DNA of 64,000 bases from Nonomuraea maritima. Lineage in GTDB: Bacteria > Actinomycetota > Actinomycetes > Streptosporangiales > Streptosporangiaceae. The stretch is taken from contig NZ_FNFB01000017.1 in assembly GCF_900100395.1 (NCBI RefSeq), positions 62,001-126,000 of the forward strand. The letters run 5' to 3'. The number at the start of each line of letters is the position of its first letter. Positions within the stretch are counted from its first letter, which is position 1. The notes beneath the pieces are model-generated. The model saw nothing but the letters and a program-made list of their open reading frames with translations, had not been told where the DNA came from and did no database searches. Shown here piece by piece: positions 25,397 to 33,811 of this stretch. A program made the position numbers and the translations under genes.

Positions 25397-26890
25397 TCAC
25401 TTCCAGTCCGGGTGGCCCGGCATGGGCGGGGTCGTGGGGCTGTAGATCCAGTCGTTGATGTAGCCGGTCAGGTTCTTGCCGCTCACCTGGTTGGCGACCT
25501 TGATGTAGTCCTGGGTGGTGGCCGCGCGGCCGCGGTACCTGGCGAAGAAGGTCTTCTCGATCCGCTGGAAGGTGGTCTTCCCGACCTTCTCCCGCAGGCC
25601 GAACAGCATCAGCAGGCCCGCGGTGTTCGTGCCGACCAGCACGTCGCGCGCGTGCAGCATCTTGCCCGGAGGGCCCGATTCGACGCGCTTGTCCCCGTCG
25701 AAGTCGTAGCGGGCGTGCAACCCGCGCGAGGGATCGTCCAGGTCGCGCCAGCCCTTCTCCACGGCGTACAGGACCTGATAGAACTCGGCGTGCCCCTCGC
25801 TGATCCACATCTGGTCCCAGTCGCGCACCGCGACGGCGTCACCGAAGTACTGGTGGGTCAGCTCGTGCATCATGGTGATCTTGTCGTCCTGGGTGTCCTG
25901 CTGGGTCACCTTGCCGTCGGCGTCGGTGCCGGTCAGGTTCTCCACGGCGTAGGTGGAGATGGTCGCGGCCTCCAGCGCGACGCCCTGGTAGCCCTCGGGC
26001 ACGCCGAGCACGCCGTAGGTCTCGAAGGGGTAGCGGCCGACCTTCTTCTCCAGCCAGGCCATCTGGTCGGGGATGCCGTCGATGAGGCGGCGCGTCCTGG
26101 CGGCCTGCGGGGTGGCCACGTAGCTGCGCAGGGGCAGTCCGTGCGGCCCCTTGCCCTTGATCAGGGTGAAGTGACCGACGGCCGCCTGCACGACGTGCGT
26201 GGGGATGGGGTCGCGGGTCGAGAAGACGTACGTGACATGTCCCGCCTTCTCGGTACGCGAGCGCAGCGTCCCGTTGGCGACCGCCTGCAACCCCTTCGGG
26301 GTGGTGATGCGGAACGTGACCTTCGCCTTGTCACTGGGGTGATCGTTGCTCGGGAAGAACAGGTGGGCGCGGTCGGGCTGTCCCATGAGCGCGAACCCGT
26401 CGTCCTTGTTGACCCACGCGGTACGGTGCGGCGGCTCGTTCTTGGGGAAGGCGGGCGACTGCGGGTTGGCCGAGCGGTCCACGCGGAACGAGACGTCCAC
26501 CCGGAAGGAGTGCCCCTTGGGCAGCACCCGGCCGGGCGTGACGATCAGCTTCTCCCCCGAGACGCGGAACGTGGCGGGACGTCCGTCCACCGCGACCTTG
26601 TCGATCTTCTCGACCGCCGAGTCCAGGCTGAACCCGGACAACGACCGGGTCGCGGTGGCGGTGATCCGCACCGAGGCGTCCATCTTCGTGGTGCCGGTCC
26701 GGTAGTCGTAGCTCACGTCGTAGGAAGCGACGTCGTAGCCGCCGTTGCCCAGGTAGGCGAACAGCGGGTCGCCCACGCTGCGCGCGCCCGGAGCGGTCGA
26801 GGCCGAGGCGGCCGGGACGCCGCAGCCGGCCAGTACCATCGCGGCCACCGTGATCCCGGCCAGCGCACCGGGCTTTCGTGAGGAGAACAT
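25397..26890 (-). CDS. M1-family (aminopeptidase N-like) metallopeptidase lipoprotein
   Basis: 497 residues. The lipoprotein signal is MFSSRKPGALAGITVAAMVLAGC, which also decides the start at 26890 over an upstream ATG. The M1 N-terminal beta saddle is present (YDVASYDVSYDYRTGTTKMDASVRITATAT, in part). The gluzincin zinc site is HELTHQYFGDAV with the downstream Glu in WISEGHAEFYQ. The exopeptidase GAMEN motif is replaced by GVALEAA, and the usual LNEGFA is ISEGHAE. Loss of the GAMEN Asn/Met suggests altered specificity or endopeptidase-like use. Acts on the outer face of the membrane. It ends PMPGHPDWK, a common end in actinomycete M1 lipoproteins. Confidence 0.88.
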   Translation of the reverse strand: MFSSRKPGALAGITVAAMVLAGCGVPAASASTAPGARSVGDPLFAYLGNGGYDVASYDVSYDYRTGTTKMDASVRITATATRSLSGFSLDSAVEKIDKVAVDGRPATFRVSGEKLIVTPGRVLPKGHSFRVDVSFRVDRSANPQSPAFPKNEPPHRTAWVNKDDGFALMGQPDRAHLFFPSNDHPSDKAKVTFRITTPKGLQAVANGTLRSRTEKAGHVTYVFSTRDPIPTHVVQAAVGHFTLIKGKGPHGLPLRSYVATPQAARTRRLIDGIPDQMAWLEKKVGRYPFETYGVLGVPEGYQGVALEAATISTYAVENLTGTDADGKVTQQDTQDDKITMMHELTHQYFGDAVAVRDWDQMWISEGHAEFYQVLYAVEKGWRDLDDPSRGLHARYDFDGDKRVESGPPGKMLHARDVLVGTNTAGLLMLFGLREKVGKTTFQRIEKTFFARYRGRAATTQDYIKVANQVSGKNLTGYINDWIYSPTTPPMPGHPDWK

Positions 26891-26971
26891 GACGGCAATC
26901 CTGCGCGGCCAGGGCATCGACGCCGTGGACACCGTGTCTCCGCCGCCGCTCCGTCATGTATCAGCTGTGTG

Positions 26972-27655
26972 TCACGGGCCCTTCGGGGGTTCCCGCAGGA
27001 CGTACCCGACGCTGCGCAGCGTGTGGATGAGGCGGGGCTCGACGTCGTCCACCTTGCGCCGCAGGTACGACACGTACGACTCCACGACGCCCGCGTCGCC
27101 GCCGAAGTCGTAGTTCCAGACGTGGTCGAGGATCTGCGCCTTCGACAGCACGCGTCCGGCGTTGACCATGAAGTAGTGCAGCAGCTTGAACTCGGTGGGC
27201 GACAGGCGCACCTGGCGCCCGGCCCGCCACACCTCGCGCGACTCCTCGTCCAGCTCCAGGTCGGCGACCCTGATCCGGGTGGAGAGCGCCGCCTCGCCGC
27301 GCGTACGCCGCAGCACGGCCCTGATCCTGGCCTGGACCTCCTCCAGGCTGAACGGCTTGGTCACGTAGTCGTCCCCGACCCGCAGGCCGGCGATCTTGTC
27401 CTCGGTGGCGTCCCGTGCGGTCAGGAAGAGCACGGGCGCGTCGATGCGCCTGGCCACCTCGAAGCCGTCGAGGTCGGGCAGCATGACGTCGAGCACCACC
27501 AGGTCGGGAGAGGCCCGGCCGGCGAGCTCCACGGCCTCCTTGCCGTCGGCGGCGGTCAGCACCTCGAACCCGGAGAAGCGCAGGCTTGCGGAGAGCAGAT
27601 CCCTGATGCTGGGCTCGTCGTCCACCACCATGATCAGCGCCTCGGCATTCGTCAC
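26972..27655 (-). CDS. OmpR-family response regulator with a shortened receiver
   Basis: 227 residues from the GTG at 27655 (VTNAEALIMVVDDEPSIRDLL). The acidic pocket is DDE, the phosphoacceptor Asp is in VVLDVMLPDLDGFEVARRI, Thr is in LFLTARDATEDK and Lys is in YVTKPFSLEEV. The winged helix reads LSPTEFKLLHYFMVNAGRVLSK ... VVESYVSYLRRKVDD ... GYVLREPPKGP. Compared with the paralogue at 29109, about five residues are missing after ARRI (alpha3-beta4 loop), and one Gly is missing before DDYV. An alternative GTG at 27700 overlaps the kinase stop (GTGA) and would couple translation, but adds 15 non-family residues. Confidence 0.87.
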   Translation of the reverse strand: MTNAEALIMVVDDEPSIRDLLSASLRFSGFEVLTAADGKEAVELAGRASPDLVVLDVMLPDLDGFEVARRIDAPVLFLTARDATEDKIAGLRVGDDYVTKPFSLEEVQARIRAVLRRTRGEAALSTRIRVADLELDEESREVWRAGRQVRLSPTEFKLLHYFMVNAGRVLSKAQILDHVWNYDFGGDAGVVESYVSYLRRKVDDVEPRLIHTLRSVGYVLREPPKGP

Positions 27656-27696
27656 CTTTCCACAGTGGCGCAGCGAGCTGAGGTTTAGCTGAACGG

Positions 27697-29109
27697 TCAC
27701 TCCAAGGCGAGTGGGAGTTCGACCCGGAAGGTCGAGCCCGCCTCCGGGGAGCTCTCGACCGTGACGTCACCGCCGTGGGCCTGGACGAGCGCCTGGACGA
27801 TGGCCAGCCCGAGCCCGCTGCCCCTGTCCTCGGCCGAGCGGCGGCGCGAGCGCGCGGAGTCGGCCCGGTAGAAGCGCTCGAAGACCCGCTCGACCTGCTC
27901 GGGGGTGAGGCCGGGGCCGCTGTCGACCACCTCGAAGAAGAACGTCTCTGCGCCCGCCCCGGCCCGTACGGTGATCGGCGAGCCCGGTTCGGTGTGGACG
28001 ATCGCGTTGGTGACGAGGTTGCTGATGACCTGGCGCAGGCGTACCTCGTCGCCGGAGACGATGAGGGCGGCGCGACCGACCACGTCCAGCTTGATCGTCC
28101 GGTCGGGGGCGAGGATCTTCGCCTCCTGGACGGCGTCGGCGGCCAGGGCCAGCATGTCCACCGGACGCATCTGCAGCGGCCGTTGCTGGTCCACCCTGGC
28201 GAGCAGCAGCAGGTCGTCCACCAGCAGGTTCATCCGGGCCGCGGCCCGCTCGACGCGCTGCATGAGCTCGGCGGCGTCGGCGCCCGGGTTCTGGCGGGCG
28301 TACTCGGCGAACCCGAGGATCGAGGTGAGCGGGGTGCGCAGCTCGTGGGAGGCGTCGCCGACGAACTCACGCATGCGCAGCTCCGAGCGCCGCGCCGCGG
28401 CCTCGGAGGCCGACCGGGCCGTGAACGCCGCCTCGATCTGCGCCAGCATGCCGTTCAGCGAGGTGGCCAGGCGGCCGACCTCGGTGCGCGGGTCGCCGTC
28501 CGGCACGCGACGGCCCAGCTCGCCGCCGGCGATGGCCTCGGCCGTCCGCTCGATCTGGCCGAGCGGGCGCATGCTGCGCCGCACGATCGTGATGCCGGCC
28601 ACCGCCAGTATGGCCAGGATGCCGCCGCCGCCGAGCAGCTCGATCAGCACGAGCCTGGTGGTGATCGCGTCGACCTCCTCCAGGTCGACGGCCACCACGA
28701 GCGTGCTCCGCTGCACGGTGCTCTCCAGCACCCGCCACTCGCCGTCGCCGCTCACGGCCGGCGCGGTGTACGGCTCCGCGCTCGGCGAGGCCGCGAGCAC
28801 CGGCTTCGGCTTGAGGTCGACGTCGCGGTCGACGAGCATCGAATCGAACGCGCCACCGGGCTCCTTGACCAGCACGATCGCGTCCGACTCGATGGCGATG
28901 GGCTTGTCGGCGGTCTCGCGGTCGCGCCTCCAGTCGCTGACGACCTTCTTGTGCATGCGCAGGCTCAGCAGGTTGAGCTGGCTGTCGACGCGGTCGAGGA
29001 GATAGCCGTGCAGCACCGACACGCTCACCAGCCCGATGAAGCTCAGCCCGAAGCCGAGCAGGGCCAGCATGGACGCGATCAGCTTGATCCGCAGCGGCAG
29101 GCCGCGCAT
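27697..29109 (-). CDS. sensor histidine kinase (HAMP, HisKA, HATPase)
   Basis: 470 residues. There is an N-terminal membrane helix (KLIASMLALLGFGLSFIGLVSVSVL), an extracytoplasmic sensor of about 120 residues with no known fold, and a second membrane helix (LLGGGGILAILAVAGITIV). A HAMP domain follows (RRSMRPLGQIERTAEAIAGGEL), then HisKA with the phosphorylated His in VGDASHELRTPLTSILGF. HATPase boxes: NLVTNAIVHT (N), VVDSGPGLTPEQVERVFERFYRAD (G1/F), GSGLGLAIVQALVQAHGG (G2). It is flanked by two response regulators and overlaps the first by one base (TGATG at 29107-29111). TrcS/MtrB-like class. Confidence 0.92.
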   Translation of the reverse strand: MRGLPLRIKLIASMLALLGFGLSFIGLVSVSVLHGYLLDRVDSQLNLLSLRMHKKVVSDWRRDRETADKPIAIESDAIVLVKEPGGAFDSMLVDRDVDLKPKPVLAASPSAEPYTAPAVSGDGEWRVLESTVQRSTLVVAVDLEEVDAITTRLVLIELLGGGGILAILAVAGITIVRRSMRPLGQIERTAEAIAGGELGRRVPDGDPRTEVGRLATSLNGMLAQIEAAFTARSASEAAARRSELRMREFVGDASHELRTPLTSILGFAEYARQNPGADAAELMQRVERAAARMNLLVDDLLLLARVDQQRPLQMRPVDMLALAADAVQEAKILAPDRTIKLDVVGRAALIVSGDEVRLRQVISNLVTNAIVHTEPGSPITVRAGAGAETFFFEVVDSGPGLTPEQVERVFERFYRADSARSRRRSAEDRGSGLGLAIVQALVQAHGGDVTVESSPEAGSTFRVELPLALE

Positions 29110-29801
29110 CAGGGACTCGGTGGCAGGCGGAGCACGTACCCGACTCCTCGCAGGGTGTGGATGAGCCGCGGGCTGCGGTTGTCGATCTTCCGGCGGAGCA
29201 CCGACACGTACGACTCGACGATGCCGACCTCGCCCCGGAAGTCGTAGTCCCAGACGTGGTCGAGGATCTGCGGTTTGGACAGGACCCTGCCGGGGTTGGT
29301 CATGAAGTAGCGCAGCAGCTTGAACTCGGTCGGCGAGAGCGCCACCGCGGTGCCGCCCCGCCACACCTCGTGGCTCTCCTCGTCGAGCTCGATGTCGGCG
29401 AAGGTCAGCCGGGGCGCGCCCTGCGGGTCGCCGCTCGTCCGGCGGAGCACCGCGTGGATCCGGGCGACGACCTCCTCCAGGCTGAAGGGCTTGGTCACGT
29501 AGTCGTCACCCCCGATCGTGAGGCCGCGGATCTTGTCCTCGGTCTCGTCACGGGCCGTCAGGAACACCACCGGCGTGTGCACGCCGCCGCCGCGCAACCG
29601 CCTGACGATCTCGAAACCGTCGAGGTCGGGCAGCATGACGTCGAGCACGACAAGGTCGGGGCGGTGTCGCTGGACGGCGGTCACGGCGTCGAGACCGTTC
29701 TTGGTGGTGGTCACGTCGAAGCCGGCGAACCTGAGGCTCGCGGCGAGGAGTTCGAGGATGTTGGGATCGTCCTCGACTATCAGCAGGCGGGATTCCATCA
29801 C
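29109..29801 (-). CDS. OmpR-family response regulator (first gene of the two-component locus)
   Basis: About 230 residues. Receiver: RLLIVEDDPNILELL, phosphoacceptor in VVLDVMLPDLDGFEIV, LTARDETEDK, GGDDYVTKPFSLEE. The DNA-binding domain ends SVLRRKIDNRSPRLIHTLRGVGYVL. It is a complete canonical member, strongly similar over its length to the third gene (26972), so the pair arose by duplication. The start is odd: the perfect ribosome binding site AGGAGGTGA directly abuts ATG (29798), or overlaps GTG (29801), with no normal spacer. The annotated start uses GTG. Confidence 0.9.
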   Translation of the reverse strand: MMESRLLIVEDDPNILELLAASLRFAGFDVTTTKNGLDAVTAVQRHRPDLVVLDVMLPDLDGFEIVRRLRGGGVHTPVVFLTARDETEDKIRGLTIGGDDYVTKPFSLEEVVARIHAVLRRTSGDPQGAPRLTFADIELDEESHEVWRGGTAVALSPTEFKLLRYFMTNPGRVLSKPQILDHVWDYDFRGEVGIVESYVSVLRRKIDNRSPRLIHTLRGVGYVLRLPPSP

Positions 29802-29815
29802 CTCCTAGGATGCCC

Positions 29816-31015
29816 TCATCGGACGAGTGCTGGAACAATTCCGGCAATGTGCCGGGCGATGGCCAGGCTCGAGGTGGCGGCCGGCGAGGGCGCGTTCCGG
29901 ACGAGCACCACCTTCCCGTGGACGTCCACCACGAAGTCGTCCACCATGCGGCCGTCCCTCGCCACGGCCTGCGCCCGGATGCCGCCGGGGGCCCGTACCA
30001 GGTCGGCGGGGGTGAGTTCGGGCACGTAGCGGCGGGCGCCGGCGAGGAAGGCGCTCTTGACCAGCGAGCCGTAGGTCTCCTTGATCCCGGTACGCCAGTG
30101 GGTGCGGGCCATGCGGAGGGTTCCCGGCCAGCGGAGAATCTGCCCGGCATTTCGGAAATTTCGCCAGGTGTGCCGGTCGTACCCCTCGTACGCGAGGGCG
30201 AGCACCGCGTTCGGGCCCACCAGCACCTCGCCGCCGATCTGCCGGGTCAGGTGGACGCCGAGGAACGGGTAGCGGGGGTCGGGCACGGGATAGATCAGGC
30301 CCCTGACCAGGTCCTTGGCCGCGCCCCTGAGCGCGTGGAACTCGCCGCGGAACGGCACGATCCGCACGTCACCCGGCGCCCCGGCCAGCCGCGCCACCGC
30401 GTCGGTGCCGAGCCCCGCGCAGACCACCAGCCGGTCGAACGCGTACCGCCGCCGCCCCGCGATCACCTCCACGCGTCCGGCCCGCTCCCTGATCGCCCTG
30501 ACCGGGCTCTCGAGGCGTACGGACCCGCCCAGCTCGGCCACGTCCTGGGCCAGGCGGCGGGCGACGGCCGGGAAGTCGCAGACGGCGGTGTGCGGCGAGT
30601 GAATGGCGGCGACGCCGACCGCGTGCGGCTCGATCTCGCGCAGCCCGATCGCGTCCAGCTCGACGATGCCGGGCACGCCGTTGGCCCGCGCCCGCTCGGC
30701 CAGCGTCCGCAACTGGGGGCGCTCGGCGCGCGTCGCGGCGACCACGAGCTTGCCGACCTCCTCGTACGGCAGCGCGTGCGCGGCGCAGTACTCCTTGAGC
30801 AGCGCCACGCCCTCCCGGCAGAGCCTGGCCTTGAGCGAGCCGGGCGGGTAGTAGATGCCCGCGTGGACGACGCCGCTGTTGTGGCCGGTCTGGTGGACGC
30901 CGACGCGGTCCTCCTTCTCCAGCACGGTCACCTCGGCGCCCCTGGCCGCGGCCAGTTCGCGCGCGACCGCGAGTCCGACGATGCCCGCACCCACAATCCC
31001 GATCTTCTCCGTCAC
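29816..31015 (-). CDS. lhgO: L-2-hydroxyglutarate oxidase
   Basis: 399 residues, FAD-dependent DAO superfamily. N-terminal Rossmann KIGIVGAGIVGLAVARELAAARG, then the LhgO/L2HGDH signature VHQTGHNSGVVHAGIYYPPGSLKARLC and EVGKLVVAAT. Further family segments are YPVPDPRYPFLGVHLTRQIGG, GPNAVLALAYEGY and the C-terminal GGIRAQAVARDGRMVDDFV with SPAATSSLAIARHI. It oxidises L-2-hydroxyglutarate, a promiscuous by-product, to 2-oxoglutarate, passing electrons to the respiratory chain or O2. Its stop lies 14 bp before the GTG of the response regulator downstream, so it may be cotranscribed with the two-component locus, though no functional link is obvious. Confidence 0.93.
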   Translation of the reverse strand: MTEKIGIVGAGIVGLAVARELAAARGAEVTVLEKEDRVGVHQTGHNSGVVHAGIYYPPGSLKARLCREGVALLKEYCAAHALPYEEVGKLVVAATRAERPQLRTLAERARANGVPGIVELDAIGLREIEPHAVGVAAIHSPHTAVCDFPAVARRLAQDVAELGGSVRLESPVRAIRERAGRVEVIAGRRRYAFDRLVVCAGLGTDAVARLAGAPGDVRIVPFRGEFHALRGAAKDLVRGLIYPVPDPRYPFLGVHLTRQIGGEVLVGPNAVLALAYEGYDRHTWRNFRNAGQILRWPGTLRMARTHWRTGIKETYGSLVKSAFLAGARRYVPELTPADLVRAPGGIRAQAVARDGRMVDDFVVDVHGKVVLVRNAPSPAATSSLAIARHIAGIVPALVR

Positions 31016-31106
31016 ACCTTGATTTTCCGGCTTACCTCAGCATCACGCCATAGATCGGACGAATCGCATGGCAAGCCGCAGCTCAAGACCTTCTATCGAA
31101 CGTGAG

Positions 31107-31118
31107 TACGATAGTGGT
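31107..31118 (+). promoter_or_regulatory. candidate leaderless promoter
   Basis: TACGAT (31107-31112) fits the TANNNT -10 consensus and ends 6 nt before the ATG at 31119. There is no ribosome binding site, so transcription would begin at or next to the A of ATG. Confidence 0.5.
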
Positions 31119-31493
31119 ATGTATCTGCCGCCGGAGTGGCCGCCCGAGGTCCGACCGCCCAGCGTCCCCGACTGGGAGACCTCGGCCGTGGCCTGGCTGC
31201 TCGACGCCGTGCCTCCCGACTACCGGGCCTACGAGGTGCTGCGACGCCATCCGATCGCGCTGGCCAGGATGGCCGTCCGTCACGTCGACGCCGCCGTCGA
31301 GGCCGCCCGCGCCGGATACCGGAACGCGGCGGTCGAGCTCAAGGGCCATCTGCCGCCGCACGCGGTCGAGGCGGTGCTCGACGTCTACCGCGCGGAGGGG
31401 CCGCGCCTGGTCCGCCTGTCGCGCTCGATCGCCGTCGTCGAGCAGGCGCTGCGCGGCGACCTGTTCACCGCGACCATGCGCAATCTGCGCTGA
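31119..31493 (+). CDS. conserved actinobacterial small protein
   Basis: 124 residues: MYLPPEWPPEVRPPSVPDWE, then an all-helical body (AVAWLLDAVPPDYRAYEVLRRHPIALARMAVRHV; AAVEAARAGYRNAAVELKGHLP; VEAVLDVYRAEGPRLVRLSRSIAVVEQALRG). I recall similar uncharacterised proteins in other actinomycetes, with the same Pro-rich opening. No membrane segment, catalytic motif or signal peptide. It is probably expressed from a leaderless transcript. Convergent with the propeller gene that ends 2 bp away on the other strand. Confidence 0.75.
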   Translation: MYLPPEWPPEVRPPSVPDWETSAVAWLLDAVPPDYRAYEVLRRHPIALARMAVRHVDAAVEAARAGYRNAAVELKGHLPPHAVEAVLDVYRAEGPRLVRLSRSIAVVEQALRGDLFTATMRNLR

Positions 31494-31494
31494 G

Positions 31495-32484
31495 TCAGCG
31501 GGTGCGCCGGGCCAGGAAGGTGATCACGCCGATGGCGCCCACGGCTACGGCCAGCCAGACGAGCACGTCCGTGGCGGTCAGCCCGGCGCTCTCCGAAGCG
31601 ACGTCCTCCGCGTCGGCCACCGGTTCTTTCTCGGCGCGTACGGGGCTCGGCTTCGGGGTGGGCAGGGCCCGCTCCGGGATCGGCACCCGGTACACCGGGC
31701 TGCGCGGCCCCTCCGACCCGGCGAGCAGCGCCTTCCCGTCGCGCGTGTACGCGATCGACTCCGCCTGCTGCAGGTCGGGCATCGTCACCTTGGTGATCAG
31801 CTCGCCGGAGGGCCGGTAGAGGGTCGCCGAGAAGTAGGTACGGATCACGTACGACGAGCCGTCGGGGGCGTAGGCGGCGTCCGTGGCCATGAGCGGGGCA
31901 GAGGCGACCTTGCGCAGCACGTTGACCCGGTCGCTGCGCAGCCGCTTCGGCGCGGCGTACACCGAGCCGGCGAACTCCTTCGAGACCACGTACAGCCGCC
32001 CGGTGTCCGGCTCGACCATGATGCCCTCGGCGTTGCGGGCGCCGTCGGCGTACCTGAACCGGTAGCGCGTCGCGGGCAGCGTGGCGTCGGAGAGCCGGCG
32101 CGGCTCCATCACCTTGTAGACGGAGATGTCCGGCCAGGCGCCGTTGAGGTTGTCGCCGATGTCGGCGAACCAGAGCACCCCGCGCCCTTCGGCGTCGCGG
32201 GATGCGGCCATGGCCTCCCAGTCGCGGGCCTCCGCCCCGCGCACCTGGTACGTGGCCAGCGTCCGGCCCTTGCCGTCGACCGCGTAGAACGTGGGCGCGG
32301 CGGCGCTGTCGTTGTGCGTGTAGTAGACGTCGTCGTGCGTCGGCGAGACCGCGAGCCCGCTCGACTCGGTGATCGCCGGATCCTGGAACGTGAACAGCCG
32401 CCGCGGCTCGTCGTCGGCGGCCGCGTGGGCCGGCGCGGCGGGCAGCAGGCAGAACGCCGCCACGGCGGCGAGTATCCGGATCAC
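31495..32484 (-). CDS. membrane-anchored extracytoplasmic beta-propeller-like protein
   Basis: 329 residues from the GTG at 32484, preceded by GGGGGAA at 5-nt spacing. Signal peptide IRILAAVAAFCLLPAAPAHA. The body reads as propeller-like blades: SSGLAVSPTHDDVYYTHNDS, RDWEAMAASRDAEGRGVLWFADIGDNL, GIMVEPDTGRLYVVSKEF, ATDAAYAPDGSSYVIRTY and SIAYTRDGKALLAGSEG, which recall esterase-like/SdiA-regulated propellers. A Pro-rich spacer (PTPKPSPV) and one C-terminal membrane helix (ATDVLVWLAVAVGAIGVITFLA) followed by RRTR anchor it to the outer face of the membrane. Ligand or enzyme activity unknown. Confidence 0.8.
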   Translation of the reverse strand: MIRILAAVAAFCLLPAAPAHAAADDEPRRLFTFQDPAITESSGLAVSPTHDDVYYTHNDSAAAPTFYAVDGKGRTLATYQVRGAEARDWEAMAASRDAEGRGVLWFADIGDNLNGAWPDISVYKVMEPRRLSDATLPATRYRFRYADGARNAEGIMVEPDTGRLYVVSKEFAGSVYAAPKRLRSDRVNVLRKVASAPLMATDAAYAPDGSSYVIRTYFSATLYRPSGELITKVTMPDLQQAESIAYTRDGKALLAGSEGPRSPVYRVPIPERALPTPKPSPVRAEKEPVADAEDVASESAGLTATDVLVWLAVAVGAIGVITFLARRTR

Positions 32485-32538
32485 GACTTCCCCCACGCCG
32501 CCATCATGCCGCACGTGCCACCGCCCCAGACGCGATCG

Positions 32539-33792
32539 TCAGCCCAGCCGGCCGCTGTGCCGGTGGAAGCCGGTGCCCTGCAGCACGACCAGCAGGCCGT
32601 TGGCCACCGCGAGAGCCGTCCACAGCCCGGTGATGCCCCACGCCCGCGCCACGGGGACGGCGGCCACGACGAGGAGGCCGTACCCGATCGAGAAGAACAG
32701 CAGGCTGGCCGACGAACGCTTGAGCGCGGTCAGGCCGAAGCCCTGAACGGCCTGCACCGCGTCGAGCGCCGACGCGAGCAGCATGAGCGGCAGCAGTTCC
32801 ACCACCCGCGCCAGCACCGCGGGATCGTCGGTGAAGACCGCCACCAGGGAGTCGCCGAGGACGAACAGCAGCCCGGCCACCACCACCGTGCCCATGACGG
32901 CGAGCAGCGCCGCGGTCCGGCTCGCGCGGCGCGCGCCCACCGCGTCGGACGCGCGGGCCACCTCGGGCACCGACACCTGCGCGACGGACAGCGAGAACAT
33001 CATGATCAGGCCGGTGAGCGTGGTCAGCACCGCGTGGGCGGCCGTGTCGCGCGTGCCGGAGGAGCTCGCGGCGAAGGTGACGACCGCGAGCACCCCGAAC
33101 TTGATCAGCACCGTCCCGGCGAGCGGGATGCTCACCCTGGCCAGCTTCGCGATCTCGCCCACCCGGGGACGCGACTGCCCGATGGGCCGCCCGATCGCGC
33201 GGCGCAGGTTGAGCGCGGCCACCCCCGCCGCCACCGAGCCGGACACGACCCAGGCGACGCCCGCCCCCGCCAGCCCGAGTCGCGGCACCAGCACGGCGGT
33301 CAGCACGCCCAGCCCCACCCCGAACGCCAGGGACGGCCACAGCACGTTACGGCTGCGCCCGAGCGCCACCAGGATCGTGCTCGCGCCCCCGGTCGAGGCG
33401 AAGACGAGGAGATACACCGCGAGCAACCACGGCAGCACGCCCATCTCCCGTACGACCTCGTCGGGCACGCCCGCCACGCTCGCGACCAGCGGCACGCACA
33501 CCACGACGAGGGCGCCGAGCGTCCCGGTGGCCAGGCTGAGCCACCGGGCGTCGCGGACGACCGCCACGGCCGCCTTCGGATCGTCCCTGAAGGGCGCGAC
33601 GAACGGCCCCAGCCCGCGCAGCGCGCCCTGCACCGCGGCGCTCGCCGGGTTCAGCACGGCGCTCACCAGGGCGAACGCGGCGAGCGTGACGGTGTCGTGG
33701 TTGCCGAGCACCGAGGTGACGATCAGCGAGCCGACCATGCCGGCGATCATCGCGAGAAGGAGCGGCACGGAGGCCCGCAGGAGACTGATCAC
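32539..33792 (-). CDS. MATE-family efflux transporter
   Basis: 417 residues, about 12 membrane segments. Cues: SLLRASVPLLLAMIAGMVGSLIVTSVLGNHD (quoted in part) as the first helix pair, NPASAAVQGALRGLGPFVAP, LPWLLAVYLLVFASTGGAS, RVSIPLAGTVLIKFGVLAVVTF and SVAQVSVPEVARASDAVGARRASRTAALL. The repeat architecture of two six-helix halves fits MATE/MOP exporters. The only start in the right place is a GTG at 33792 without a good ribosome binding site. The stop of the decayed tnpB lies 19 bp upstream, so the insertion may have replaced the native promoter and leader. Confidence 0.82.
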   Translation of the reverse strand: MISLLRASVPLLLAMIAGMVGSLIVTSVLGNHDTVTLAAFALVSAVLNPASAAVQGALRGLGPFVAPFRDDPKAAVAVVRDARWLSLATGTLGALVVVCVPLVASVAGVPDEVVREMGVLPWLLAVYLLVFASTGGASTILVALGRSRNVLWPSLAFGVGLGVLTAVLVPRLGLAGAGVAWVVSGSVAAGVAALNLRRAIGRPIGQSRPRVGEIAKLARVSIPLAGTVLIKFGVLAVVTFAASSSGTRDTAAHAVLTTLTGLIMMFSLSVAQVSVPEVARASDAVGARRASRTAALLAVMGTVVVAGLLFVLGDSLVAVFTDDPAVLARVVELLPLMLLASALDAVQAVQGFGLTALKRSSASLLFFSIGYGLLVVAAVPVARAWGITGLWTALAVANGLLVVLQGTGFHRHSGRLG

Positions 33793-33811
33793 GACAGGGG
33801 TCCATCGGAGA

